Positions 44,726-53,900 of a stretch of 64,000 nucleotides of DNA are shown here, piece by piece (positions within the stretch are counted from its first letter, which is position 1; every line of letters starts with the position of its first letter). The notes under the pieces are model-generated. The model was not told the origin of the DNA and did no database searches. It worked only from the letters and a program-made list of their open reading frames with translations. A program made the translations under genes and the position numbers. The DNA comes from Aequorivita xiaoshiensis (lineage in GTDB: Bacteria > Bacteroidota > Bacteroidia > Flavobacteriales > Flavobacteriaceae), in NCBI RefSeq assembly GCF_022008395.1, contig NZ_JAIRBB010000007.1:82113-146112 (forward strand), given 5' to 3'.

Positions 44726-46408
44726 ATGAAGCAGCTTAACACCTCCATAATAATTAGCACTTACAATTCTACCGAATGGTTGAAAAAAGTGCTGTACGGT
44801 TATAATAATCAAACATATAGACAGTTTGAAGTTGTAATTGCAGATGACGGTTCAAACGATGAAACACGGCTATTGCTAGAAAAAATGCAAGAAGAAGTTT
44901 TTTATCCAATTGTTCACGTTTGGCACGAAGACAAAGGTTTTCAAAAGTCCGAAATTCTTAATAAAGCCATTAAACAGTGTAGTACAGAATATATTATTAT
45001 GAGCGATGGGGACTGTATTCCGCGAAAAGATTTTGTGGAACAACACGTAAAATATCGTGAAGAGGGATATTTCCTGTCTGGTGGATATTTTATGCTGCCA
45101 ATGGAAATATCAAAGAAAATAACCAAAGAAGATATTTATACCGAAAGATGTTTTGATGTTAAGTGGCTTAAAAAACACGGATTAAAATCTTCATTTAAAA
45201 ACAATAAACTTTACTCTGGTTCTGTAAAAGCTAAGGTTTTAAATGCTTTAACTCCTACCAATGCTAGTTGGAATGGACATAATGCTTCTGGGTGGAAGAA
45301 GGATATTGTTGCCATAAATGGTTTTGACGAACGTATGCAATACGGCGGACAGGATCGTGAACTTGGCGAACGATTGATGAATTATGGAATTAAAAGTAAA
45401 CAGATTCGCTACAATGCGGTTGTTTTACATCTTGATCATCCAAGAGGGTATAAGAACGAAGAGTCTATTGAAAAGAATTTAGCAATACGTAAGGTTACAC
45501 GTAATCAAAACAAAAAATGGACAAATTACGGGATTGTTAAAAATGAAGATGAATCGCCTTATGTTTCGGTTATTGTAAGTACCTATAACCAACCTGAATG
45601 GTTACAAAAAGCCCTTTGGGGATTTGAGCAACAACTAGAAAAGAATTTTGAAATTATTATTGCCGACGATGGATCGGGAGAAGAAACTAAAAAAATGATA
45701 GATTCTTTTAAAGAAAGCTCTCCTTTAAAAATAACACACGTTTGGCAGGAAGACCACGGTTTTCAAAAAACAAAAATTCTTAATAAAGCAATTGTAGTCT
45801 CAAAAGGGGAGTATCTTATTTTTACAGATGGGGATTGTATTCCAAGAAACGATTTGGTTTCTACACACCTTGGCTTGAGTCGTCCAGGATGTTTCCTCTC
45901 TGCGGGTTACTTCAAGCTTACCATGAGTATTTCTAAAAAAATTACAAGAGAAGACATAAAATTGCAACGTTGTTTTAATGCAAAATGGTTGTTAAAACAA
46001 GGACTCAAGAAAACTTTCAAAATAAATAAACTCACTTCTTATGGTTTTAAAGAAGATTTTCTAAATACGTTTACGCCTACTAGCGCTACTTGGGATGGAA
46101 ATAATGCTTCGGGTTGGCGTAAGGATGTAATTGCAGTAAATGGATTCGACGAACGCATGCAATACGGTGGGGAAGACCGTGAAATGGGCGAACGTTTAAT
46201 GAATTACGGTATTAAACCCCTTCAAATTCGATATAGCACAGTAACCTTACATTTAGATCACGCCCGAGGATATGTTACTAAGGATATGTTTGTGAAAAAC
46301 AAAGCTATTAGACGTATTACAAAACAAGAAAAAAGAGTTTGGACGAAATATGGAATTCTAAAAATTGATGCTCCTACAAGTGTAGCAGAAGAAGTTGAAT
46401 CTAATTAA
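44726..46408 (+). CDS. Tandemly duplicated two-module glycosyltransferase (GT2 + GT2)
   Basis: A 560-residue protein made of two similar GT2/galactosyltransferase modules: residues ~1-275 and ~278-560. Each has ISTYN or VSTYN at the start, ADDGS (39-43; 313-317), a DGDC metal motif (94-97; 368-371), NASGW-KKD/RKD-x-x-A-x-NGFDERMQYGG and HLDH/LHLDHARGY at the end. Bifunctional polymerases such as chondroitin synthase also join two GT2 domains, so alternating or repeated sugar transfer is possible. Both active sites look intact. The single-module gene at 41097 is a relative. Probably acts on LPS or capsule. Confidence 0.88.
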   Translation: MKQLNTSIIISTYNSTEWLKKVLYGYNNQTYRQFEVVIADDGSNDETRLLLEKMQEEVFYPIVHVWHEDKGFQKSEILNKAIKQCSTEYIIMSDGDCIPRKDFVEQHVKYREEGYFLSGGYFMLPMEISKKITKEDIYTERCFDVKWLKKHGLKSSFKNNKLYSGSVKAKVLNALTPTNASWNGHNASGWKKDIVAINGFDERMQYGGQDRELGERLMNYGIKSKQIRYNAVVLHLDHPRGYKNEESIEKNLAIRKVTRNQNKKWTNYGIVKNEDESPYVSVIVSTYNQPEWLQKALWGFEQQLEKNFEIIIADDGSGEETKKMIDSFKESSPLKITHVWQEDHGFQKTKILNKAIVVSKGEYLIFTDGDCIPRNDLVSTHLGLSRPGCFLSAGYFKLTMSISKKITREDIKLQRCFNAKWLLKQGLKKTFKINKLTSYGFKEDFLNTFTPTSATWDGNNASGWRKDVIAVNGFDERMQYGGEDREMGERLMNYGIKPLQIRYSTVTLHLDHARGYVTKDMFVKNKAIRRITKQEKRVWTKYGILKIDAPTSVAEEVESN

Positions 46409-47478
46409 GTTTTTGCATCGGGAAAATGATGCGCTAAATAAGGTTTCAGTTTTTGGAGAATCATTTCAGGTTTTAACTCCTTGTAAAGTTCTTGAGGATT
46501 TTTCTCAATCGATCTTCTTTCTTCGGGGGTAAAACTTTTAAATAGGTCTGGGACTTCTTCTAGTAGATGAATAGATTGATGAAAAACTTCATCTTCAAAA
46601 CTATTCCATGCATCTTTATCTATATAGGGTGAATAAATTGTAAAAGTTGGTTTGTTTAAAGCTTTTGCAATGTGCACACTTCCTCCCTCATTGCTAATAA
46701 GCATATCGCATTGACTCATTAACACGGCAAATCCACGAATGCTATGTTCATAAACCTCTATATTTATATTTTCCTTGCGCGCACATGCATTGTATATTTT
46801 TAAAGCTTCTTCTTTTTGATGAGGTGCATAATTGAAAAGGATGGTAGCCTTATAGTTTTTGGTGACAAAATCTATAAGCTCAACAATATATTCATAGGGC
46901 ATAGATTTATTTGGCGTGCTTCCTAAAACCCCAAACATGATAATTGGCCCATTAATGTCTTGTAATTTATTTTCGGATTTCTCTATTTCGGTTAAGTATA
47001 TTTTCGGCACATAATTTGGGTTTTTTAAAGGAAAAACCTGATGTACTAAATTAACTCTATCTTCAATCCCTCTTCCGCAGGGCAATGTAGCTTTCTTTTT
47101 GAAGTTTAGTGGATGCGTATAAAAAGGAAGTTTTAGTTTTTTATGCGCTTTTTTAAAGCCTATTCTGTACGGAGCTTTACTTGTTAAACAAATAATTCTA
47201 CTTTGGAACTTAGCGTAGGGGTCGAAGATAATATCGTATTTCTGTTCTCTAATTTTTAAAGCAGTTTCAAAAAGTGTTGGCAAACGCTTCAGCTCTTTTT
47301 GGTTAATTGAAATTATACGATCGATATTTGGGTTGTTTTCAAGTACCCCAATTGTATAATCGTAAGCAAAAAAGGAAACTTCACTATCAGGAAATACTTT
47401 TTTAATATTATTAGCAATAACAGAGCTCAATAGCACATCGCCAATACGTTTGTTTTGTATGATAAGAATTTTCTTCAT
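46405..47478 (-). CDS. Glycosyltransferase family 9 (heptosyltransferase-like)
   Basis: A 357-residue GT-B protein. MKKILIIQNKRIGDVLLSSV is the GT9 N terminus, PDSEVSFFAYDYTIGVLENN follows, and the donor-side motif CDMLISNEGGSVHIAKALNK PTFTIYSPY with the diagnostic S/T-N-x-G-G-x-x-H run completes it. Family members add heptose to the LPS inner core from ADP-heptose; flavobacterial donors may differ. It converges on the two-module GT2 gene with a 4-nt overlap and is divergent from the InaA-like kinase gene, consistent with core assembly followed by phosphorylation. Confidence 0.88.
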   Translation of the reverse strand: MKKILIIQNKRIGDVLLSSVIANNIKKVFPDSEVSFFAYDYTIGVLENNPNIDRIISINQKELKRLPTLFETALKIREQKYDIIFDPYAKFQSRIICLTSKAPYRIGFKKAHKKLKLPFYTHPLNFKKKATLPCGRGIEDRVNLVHQVFPLKNPNYVPKIYLTEIEKSENKLQDINGPIIMFGVLGSTPNKSMPYEYIVELIDFVTKNYKATILFNYAPHQKEEALKIYNACARKENINIEVYEHSIRGFAVLMSQCDMLISNEGGSVHIAKALNKPTFTIYSPYIDKDAWNSFEDEVFHQSIHLLEEVPDLFKSFTPEERRSIEKNPQELYKELKPEMILQKLKPYLAHHFPDAKT

Positions 47479-47637
47479 AGGGTATTACTTTGTTAGACTT
47501 CGTTTTCTTTGCCAAATTTTGAATGTCGCCTTAAAGTAAAGTTTGTATTTTCGTATAAAATTCCAGAGCGTAAGCACGGGATAAAGATTTTAAATTACCT
47601 TCGCAAAATACCTTTTTTGACTGTATAAATATTAAAA

Positions 47638-48402
47638 ATGCGCGAGAATTTCGTAATCAATCCAAAATATTCACACTTGCAACCTGCATTGAAAGACGCA
47701 CTTTATCAATTTGAAAAAGTAGGGGAGTATGTAACCAAAGGTGAGCGCAATGTTATAAAGAAAATAGAATTAAATGGTGTTGTCTTCAATATTAAGAGTT
47801 TTAAAACGCCTAATTTCTTTCAGTCTATAATATACCAATACTTTAGAAAGAGTAAGGCAAAACGTTCTTTTGAGTACGCTTCTAAACTAGCTAACTTCGG
47901 AATTGGAACTCCAACACCCGTAGCATATATCGAGTTTTTTTCTTTGGGATTAAAACAGAGCTATTATATAAGTGAACACCTCGATTACGATTTCGATTTT
48001 CGAGTTTTAATTCATAAACCTAAGTTTGAAAATCGGGAAGAAATATTACGACAGTTTACACAATTCACTTTTAAACTGCACGAAAATGGAGTAAACTTTT
48101 TAGATCATTCCCCTGGAAATACTTTGATTACTGATGTAGGAAATAACCAATATGAATTCTATTTAATTGATTTGAATAGAATGCGATTTGAACCTATGAG
48201 TTTTGAAAAGCGAATGAATAACTTCCGCAGACTCTGGCCTTCAAAAACTATGGTTAAGATTATGGCCGAGGAGTATGCTAAACTCTACAACAAAAGCACT
48301 TCAGAAACCTATGAAACCATGCTGAAGTACAGTCGTGATTTTCAGAAAAAGAAAAACAGCAAAAAGTTGAGAAAGCGTAAAAGACAGCGTTCTCGAGCTT
48401 AA
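47638..48402 (+). CDS. LPS kinase InaA/Kdo-kinase family protein
   Basis: A 254-residue protein-kinase-like fold. GERNVIKKIELNGVVFNIKS is the glycine-poor ATP strand, ASKLANFGIGTPTPVAYIEF the N-lobe helix region, FKLHENGVNFLDHSPGNTLI the catalytic loop (D in LDHSPGN), and YEFYLIDLNRMRF the metal-binding DLN in place of DFG. Such kinases phosphorylate Kdo or heptose of the inner core. The C terminus is very basic (KKKNSKKLRKRKRQRSR), which may hold it at the membrane surface. Convergent with the TonB-receptor gene (4-nt overlap). Confidence 0.85.
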   Translation: MRENFVINPKYSHLQPALKDALYQFEKVGEYVTKGERNVIKKIELNGVVFNIKSFKTPNFFQSIIYQYFRKSKAKRSFEYASKLANFGIGTPTPVAYIEFFSLGLKQSYYISEHLDYDFDFRVLIHKPKFENREEILRQFTQFTFKLHENGVNFLDHSPGNTLITDVGNNQYEFYLIDLNRMRFEPMSFEKRMNNFRRLWPSKTMVKIMAEEYAKLYNKSTSETYETMLKYSRDFQKKKNSKKLRKRKRQRSRA

Positions 48403-50858
48403 AACTTTGCCGAAAGCTTCACATTAAAAATTCTCGGTGTCAAGTAATTCGGAATAGCGTATTGAAGTTTGCTATAAACATCTCTTACAAAAGTGTTTGT
48501 AATTGAATTTTGCACATCAAAAATATTGAAAATTTCAGCTCCAACCGAAAGTTCCTTAAATGGTTTTAACCACCCGCTATCTCTTAATTTTGAATCATCT
48601 ACAATTACGTAGCTAACCCCAATATCGGCACGCTTATAATCTGGTAAACGTGTTTGATAGTTATAAGGGTCGGCATAACTCGGGGAACCACCTGGAAGTC
48701 CAGTATTGTACGTCAAGTTAAGATACATTTTAAGCGAAGGAATAACTTTTACGTAATCCTGAAACAACATACCAAATTTTAAGCGTTGATCTGTAGGACG
48801 GAAAATATACCCTTTATCGTTAATGTTTTCCTCTGTTTTTAAATATCCAAAACTCAACCAGCTTTCTGTTCCTGGAACAAATTCTCCTGCCAGTCGTACG
48901 TCTAAACCGTAAGCATAAGCAACAGCGCTATTGTTTGCGCGATATCGAATACGTACGTTTTCCAGCGTATATGGATTAACATTATCAAGGTGTTTGTAAT
49001 ATACTTCAGAATTCAATCTAAATTCGCGGTCCCACATTTTAAAGCTGTAATCGTTTCCGAATACAATGTGTACAGATTTTTGTGCCTTAACTCCGGGACG
49101 AACAGTTCCCGTTGAATCTCTTAACTCTCGATAGAAAGGTGGTTGGTGATACATACCTCCGGAAAGACGGAAAAGCATATCCATTTCCCAATTTGGTTTT
49201 AAAGAAACTTGGGCTCGAGGACTGAATACAGTTTGTGATGTACTCGTAATGTTTTGTCCGCTTACTGTCCAATTGTGCGCACGAACCCCTGCATTTAACC
49301 AAAGGTCGCTACCTCCAAGAGTAGTTTTTCTACTCCATTGCGCATAACCAGATATACGGTCTATTTGCGTATCATTCATTGCATTTACGTTTGTGTAAGG
49401 AACAATTGGCGAAGTATCTGGTGAGTATGGTTGATTGTTAGGAGGGAAAAGAGGTGGGCGAATTGAAAACCCAGCCGAGTCAATAATTTCATATTCATTT
49501 ACACGGTCGCGAATATCTTCGTGAGTGTATTTTATTCCGTATTCAATATTATTATCTTCAATAGATAGATTCCCTTTGTGTTCGAAGTTAAGGATTAATG
49601 CATCCAAATCATTTCGGGCGTGTGTAAGTTGTCCCCCTATACCGCGAGTAAACTCAACTTGTCCTAAATCTTCACCACCTAGATCAGTATTTACTTCGCC
49701 TAAGCGATATTCGGCAAGAATGTCGTAATATTCTTGCTCAGTAGTTTGATAAACAGAACCAATAAATTTAGCTGTGTAATTATCAGAAACAACCCAAGTT
49801 GATTTTAAAGCTCCAAAATAAGTATTGTATCTATCTTCTTCTTGGCCTTCATAAAACACAAGTAGTGCAATAGGATCGGAAATAGTACCGAAGTTAGTCT
49901 GTCTTGTTAGCGGTCTGTAATTGTATTCGTTAATTGATATATTTCCTAAAAACCCAACTTCAAATTTATTACTGAATTTATAAGTAAGATACGTTTGTGC
50001 ATCTGCGAATTTTGGTCTGTAATTGGTTTCTGTTTCTTTTGCTTGAACAAAAAGACTGTTATCGCGGTAGCGAATTCCGAAAATACCTGATAGACGACCA
50101 TTTTTTGAAACCCCTTCTATAGAACCACTAGCTCCCAATAAACTTGCTTCTATAGACGCACCAAAATTTACTGGGCGGCGATACGTAATGTCTAGAACCG
50201 AAGAAAGTTTATCCCCATATTTTGCCTGAAATCCACCAGCTGAGAAATCTACATTGCTAGTAAGATCACTATTTACAAAGCTTAATCCTTCTTGTTGTCC
50301 GCTTCTAATTAAGAATGGACGATATACTTCAATTTCATTAACATAAACTAAGTTTTCGTCGTAATTACCACCACGAACAGCATATTGCGTACTTAATTCG
50401 TCGTTGCCATTTACACCTGGAAGCGATTTTAGAAGGTTTTCAACACCCGCATTGGCACCTACCATTTTACGAATAACCTCTGGAGAGATGGTAGTTACCC
50501 CTTCAACGCGTTTGTTTTCTCTACCCGAAATTACAACTTCACTAATTTGCTCTATAGTAGTATTCATTACGGGATTTAATTCGTAATCTTCATTTGGAGA
50601 AAGGTTCACGGTTACCTGTGCTTTTTTATGACTTACATGCGAAAAAACGATAGTAACATCTTGATTTGATGGTACTTTAAGCAAGTAAAACCCATTAAAA
50701 TCTGAAATAGTTCCAGTGTTGTTATAGGTTACATTTGCCCCAACTACGGGAAAGTTATTTTCGTCGAGAATAATTCCTTTTACAATCGATTTTTGAGCAA
50801 ACGCAACGGTTGCAAAACATAAAAAGAAAAGTGTTAGCGGTAGTTTTATTGTTTTCAA
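48399..50858 (-). CDS. TonB-dependent receptor with N-terminal carboxypeptidase-like domain
   Basis: An 819-residue outer-membrane receptor: signal peptide (MKTIKLPLTLFFLCFATVAF then AQKS), a CarboxypepD_reg-like Ig domain (GIILDENNFPVVGANVTYNN at about 28-47), the plug (residues ~110-230, with GVTTISPEVIRKMVGANAGV, ENLLKSLPGVNGNDE and QYAVRGGNYDENLVYVNEIE), and a long 22-strand barrel that ends NVKLSAKF. The final Phe is the outer-membrane assembly signal. The substrate is unknown; no SusD partner is adjacent, so a polysaccharide-utilisation role is not supported. Nine nt after the M23 peptidase gene. Confidence 0.92.
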   Translation of the reverse strand: MKTIKLPLTLFFLCFATVAFAQKSIVKGIILDENNFPVVGANVTYNNTGTISDFNGFYLLKVPSNQDVTIVFSHVSHKKAQVTVNLSPNEDYELNPVMNTTIEQISEVVISGRENKRVEGVTTISPEVIRKMVGANAGVENLLKSLPGVNGNDELSTQYAVRGGNYDENLVYVNEIEVYRPFLIRSGQQEGLSFVNSDLTSNVDFSAGGFQAKYGDKLSSVLDITYRRPVNFGASIEASLLGASGSIEGVSKNGRLSGIFGIRYRDNSLFVQAKETETNYRPKFADAQTYLTYKFSNKFEVGFLGNISINEYNYRPLTRQTNFGTISDPIALLVFYEGQEEDRYNTYFGALKSTWVVSDNYTAKFIGSVYQTTEQEYYDILAEYRLGEVNTDLGGEDLGQVEFTRGIGGQLTHARNDLDALILNFEHKGNLSIEDNNIEYGIKYTHEDIRDRVNEYEIIDSAGFSIRPPLFPPNNQPYSPDTSPIVPYTNVNAMNDTQIDRISGYAQWSRKTTLGGSDLWLNAGVRAHNWTVSGQNITSTSQTVFSPRAQVSLKPNWEMDMLFRLSGGMYHQPPFYRELRDSTGTVRPGVKAQKSVHIVFGNDYSFKMWDREFRLNSEVYYKHLDNVNPYTLENVRIRYRANNSAVAYAYGLDVRLAGEFVPGTESWLSFGYLKTEENINDKGYIFRPTDQRLKFGMLFQDYVKVIPSLKMYLNLTYNTGLPGGSPSYADPYNYQTRLPDYKRADIGVSYVIVDDSKLRDSGWLKPFKELSVGAEIFNIFDVQNSITNTFVRDVYSKLQYAIPNYLTPRIFNVKLSAKF

Positions 50859-50867
50859 AAGCTTGAA

Positions 50868-52559
50868 TTAGGGGTGTTTTCTGAAAAATTTTGCTTCAAA
50901 TGTAGCACTATTTCCTACATTATCAATCACGATGAGTTTCAAATTATTTTCAGTTTCTAAGTTAACATTGTCATTAAAATTATAAATTAGAACGTCTTTT
51001 TTATAATCGTATTCTGTTAAAATATATTTTCCATTGATGGTAGCTCTATAGGAGCTAATACCACTTAAGTCATCTTTAATTTTAATTTTTAGAAAATTCT
51101 CATTGCTTATCCACTTGCCTTCTGAAAAATTAACAGGCTCTATCTCAGGTGGAATTGTGTCTGATGTAATGATGTACTTTCCAAATGTTCTTGTTTTGGC
51201 TACAAGTTTATCGCCGTTTCTACTAGTAGAAGTGTAATACGGTTTGCCCTTAGTATTTATTCTACCTAAATAAAGCTTGTCTTTGTCTTCTTCTCTATAA
51301 GCCGAAATATCTGCCGATAAGGTGATGTTGGTGTGAACAGGTACAATATCTTCGTGGAATATTAATGTATCTCCATCGGCGCGAATGTCTAAGTAAGTGT
51401 CTTCGTATAAACTATTCGCCGGAATATAAATGCTGAATTTACCCTTTGTAATTGAAGTAGCGTGATTGGCATTGATGTAATCGTCGGTAACTTTGTTTTT
51501 TTTCGGATCGAGGATGTCCATTTTAGCTCCTTCAATTGGAATTGTAACAAAAGTGGTGTTTCCTTTTAAGTCATTGATGCTAATGGTGTAAATTGAATGA
51601 AGACTATCTTTAACCACTACATAACCGTTATCGTCTTCGTAGGTAATTACACTTAAAGGATTATTCTTTTCTCTAAATAGCTTTTGAATTCTGCTTTTAT
51701 TTGTCTCAAAGTATTCATAATCTATATACCTGTTAAGGTAGCGGGTTTCAGCAAATGAAAACTTATCGAAGGTAACTTCAAACTTTTCAGAACCATTAAA
51801 ATTTGTTTGAATTCTATAACTACCATTTTTATTTGAAGCTCCATCAAATTGGTCGTAGGTAGTTACTCCAAACCCAATTTTGCCATAAGCTTTAATGCTT
51901 TCGGTTTTATAGGTGCCGTCTTTTTGCTTAATCAGTCTTAATTTAGTTCTATTTTGACTTTGATTTACGTGTCCATCTTCATCTATTGTATAAGCGAAAA
52001 CCCCCATTAGTAACGGAGCTTTAGAGTCTGGAATATCGATACCAAAATGAAGAGGATTAATCGGTCTTTGCGAAGCATCGCGGATTTCATAATGTAAGTG
52101 TGGGCCGCCACTGCCTCCTGTATTTCCTGTATATGCAATTAAGTCTCCTTTTTTAACAGCTAAGAAATTTTTGTCAGGAAAAAGTTCAATTTCGAAAGAT
52201 TCTTTTGCGTACTGTGTTTTCTTTACGAATTTTTCAATTTCTCCTGCATAGCTTCTTAAATGTCCATAAACAGTGGTGTAACCATTAGGATGTAAAATAT
52301 ATAGCGCTTTTCCATACCCGTAATGACTAACTTTAATTCTGCTTACATAACCATCTGCAGGGGCGTAAACTGGCTTCCCTTCGCGTTGTTGCGTTTTTAT
52401 ATCTAAACCGCTGTGGAAATGATTAGAACGAAGCTCTCCAAAACTTCCGGAGAGGATCATTTTTATATCCAATGGGTTTGAAAAATAATTTTTAGGAAAA
52501 TTGTTTTGGGCATAAGTAAAGCTCCCGATAAGTAGGAGTAACGATAAAATTTTTTTCAT
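50868..52559 (-). CDS. Exported M23 family metallopeptidase
   Basis: A 563-residue LytM-type protein: signal peptide (MKKILSLLLLIGSFTYAQ), then the zinc site in the N-terminal third, with FHSGLDIK (H49 and D53), TVYGHL (H100) and GGPHLHYEIRD (H154, H156). These are complete, so endopeptidase activity towards peptidoglycan cross-links is expected, not just an EnvC-like activator role. The remaining ~400 residues are beta-rich and carry no known catalytic motif. Upstream partner of the TonB receptor gene (same strand, 9 nt), an arrangement conserved in flavobacteria. Confidence 0.92.
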   Translation of the reverse strand: MKKILSLLLLIGSFTYAQNNFPKNYFSNPLDIKMILSGSFGELRSNHFHSGLDIKTQQREGKPVYAPADGYVSRIKVSHYGYGKALYILHPNGYTTVYGHLRSYAGEIEKFVKKTQYAKESFEIELFPDKNFLAVKKGDLIAYTGNTGGSGGPHLHYEIRDASQRPINPLHFGIDIPDSKAPLLMGVFAYTIDEDGHVNQSQNRTKLRLIKQKDGTYKTESIKAYGKIGFGVTTYDQFDGASNKNGSYRIQTNFNGSEKFEVTFDKFSFAETRYLNRYIDYEYFETNKSRIQKLFREKNNPLSVITYEDDNGYVVVKDSLHSIYTISINDLKGNTTFVTIPIEGAKMDILDPKKNKVTDDYINANHATSITKGKFSIYIPANSLYEDTYLDIRADGDTLIFHEDIVPVHTNITLSADISAYREEDKDKLYLGRINTKGKPYYTSTSRNGDKLVAKTRTFGKYIITSDTIPPEIEPVNFSEGKWISNENFLKIKIKDDLSGISSYRATINGKYILTEYDYKKDVLIYNFNDNVNLETENNLKLIVIDNVGNSATFEAKFFRKHP

Positions 52560-53094
52560 AGTGTAAAAATAATAATACGTTAGGAATAAAAAAGGGACAA
52601 CAACTTAATTAACGATATGTATGCTGATTCTATTTTAATCTATTATGTTGCTATAATTGTTTAAATCCGATTAATCTTTTACAAAATATCTCTTTATAGA
52701 AAGAATTTATGCGCTTAATCCAAATCTAAAATTTGATTGTTGTATATTTATAAAAGGTTAAAAACGAATGATTTAGGTGCGTCTTAGTGAAAAATCACTT
52801 TAAGAGTATCGTTTTGGGTTTTGAATTAGAATTTGCTGAGGGAAGTAGTCTGGGTGCTTATAATCGGTTTTAACTTAGGCTTTAAGAGTTTAATTGTTAA
52901 TAACCTCTTGCTTAGAATTAGCATGGATCGCGAACTGCAATAGATTGATTATCAAAGATAGTGTTGCGAATTTCTTTCTGATACCACAAATATTTGGTTT
53001 ATCAATATAGAATGCTGAAAAAATAACAGAAAACTGTTTGTGATTTAACAAGGGTATGCTAACTTTGTGAAAGAAGTATTGAACAAAAATTTTA
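52560..53094. other. Long AT-rich intergenic region upstream of the zapA operon
   Basis: 535 nt without a convincing gene. The right end carries the operon promoter (53037-53067). A 32-codon minus-strand frame (read from an ATG near 52930) exists but has no supporting signal. The stretch could contain upstream control sequences or gene remnants that I cannot identify. Confidence 0.4.
53037..53067 (+). promoter_or_regulatory. Consensus promoter of the zapB-like/zapA operon
   Basis: TTTG at 53037-53040, 19-nt spacer, TAACTTTG at 53060-53067: exact match to TTTG-N19-TAnnTTTG. The start codon is 27 nt further on. Confidence 0.85.
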
Positions 53095-53385
53095 ATGAGT
53101 GATTTTTCTGAAATTGTTGATTCTCTTGAGAATAGAGTGGGTCAGTTGCTTAACAAGCATGAGAAATTAAAAACTGCCAATGCTCAATTGGAAGAAGAGA
53201 TTATCAATTTAAAGTTAAAACAGCAGCAATTTGAACAAGAAATTGAGGCTTTAACCGAAAAAAACAATTCATTAAAACTCGCAAACTCAATGCTTGGCAG
53301 TGACCAACATAAACGAGAAACGAAACTCAAGATAAACGCTTTAGTTCGGGAAATAGATCAATGTATTGCCCAACTTTCCGAATAA
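53095..53385 (+). CDS. Small coiled-coil protein upstream of zapA (ZapB-like)
   Basis: 96 residues, almost entirely one predicted coiled coil: IVDSLENRVGQLLNKHEKLK, then TANAQLEEEIINLKLKQQQF and EQEIEALTEKNNSLKLANSM, with a C-terminal patch (TKLKINALVREIDQCIAQLS). The heptad pattern and its place 7 nt before zapA suggest a ZapB-type division partner, but sequence similarity to E. coli ZapB is not visible by eye; inference from context only. Carries its own strong promoter and is co-transcribed with zapA. Confidence 0.8.
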   Translation: MSDFSEIVDSLENRVGQLLNKHEKLKTANAQLEEEIINLKLKQQQFEQEIEALTEKNNSLKLANSMLGSDQHKRETKLKINALVREIDQCIAQLSE

Positions 53386-53392
53386 TATAACA

Positions 53393-53683
53393 ATGTCAGA
53401 ACAATTAAAAATAAAACTATCGATAGCAGACAGGGTATATCCCTTGACTATCAATCCTTCGCAGGAGGAGGGGTTGAGATTGGCGGCGAAGAAGATAGAA
53501 GAAATGATTAAGAAGTTCGAGCAAAGTTATGCCGTGCGTGACAAACAGGATGTGTTAGCAATGAGCGCCCTCCAGTTTGCTGCTCAGGTGGAGCAAAAAC
53601 AAATAGATAGATCTAGTGAAACCAAGGAAGCAGAAGAAAGGCTAAGGGCTTTGAATCAAATCCTGGAGGAGCAACTATCGTAA
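53393..53683 (+). CDS. zapA: Cell division protein ZapA
   Basis: A 96-residue FtsZ-ring crosslinking protein: KIKLSIADRVYPLTINPSQE, then EGLRLAAKKIEEMIKKFEQS and a long helix (AVRDKQDVLAMSALQFAAQV) that dimerises. The ATG at 53393 is preferred to an in-frame ATG at 53366, because the longer form would overlap the upstream gene and add nine residues with no family match (PNFPNNIT). It follows the ZapB-like gene by 7 nt and precedes the 6S-like RNA and rny. Confidence 0.93.
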   Translation: MSEQLKIKLSIADRVYPLTINPSQEEGLRLAAKKIEEMIKKFEQSYAVRDKQDVLAMSALQFAAQVEQKQIDRSSETKEAEERLRALNQILEEQLS

Positions 53684-53704
53684 CGTTCTTTTAATTAAAT
53701 AAGG

Positions 53705-53880
53705 TAACTGCCTACATTAATATTATTTTTGGTAAACTCAACACGAATTCTTTAAAAAAGGGTGAGTTAAAGTTGTAAAAGCGAGCCGTCTTCGAGCGGA
53801 TGCTTGATCAGCTTGTTAGCCCTAAACATTTTTTTAAGGAGTTTATTCAAAACTAATGTATTGATGTAGGCTTTTTTTTT
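53705..53880 (+). ncRNA. ssrS: Probable 6S RNA (6S-Flavo type)
   Basis: The 217-nt gap between zapA and rny has no gene but folds as a long-range hairpin: gcctacattaat at 53710-53721 pairs with attgatgtaggc at 53860-53871 (12 bp, one G-T), and nine Ts follow, which is a terminator. Between them lie inner stems (aactca at 53735-53740 with tgagtt at 53763-53768; aagcgagccg with cggatgctt) around open bubbles. Closing stem, central bubble and T-run, plus the place next to zapA, match 6S RNA, which binds sigma-70 RNA polymerase. I know a flavobacterial 6S-Flavo class but cannot score it here. Confidence 0.65.
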
Positions 53881-53900
53881 ATATAAAAATCAACAAATAA

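Noticed and set aside
52830..52930. 32-codon minus-strand ORF in the long gap before the zapA operon
   Set aside because: No family match, no coupling to a neighbour and no distinctive composition.
53366..53392. Earlier zapA start
   Set aside because: Nine extra residues without family match, overlapping the upstream gene; 53393 fits ZapA homologues.
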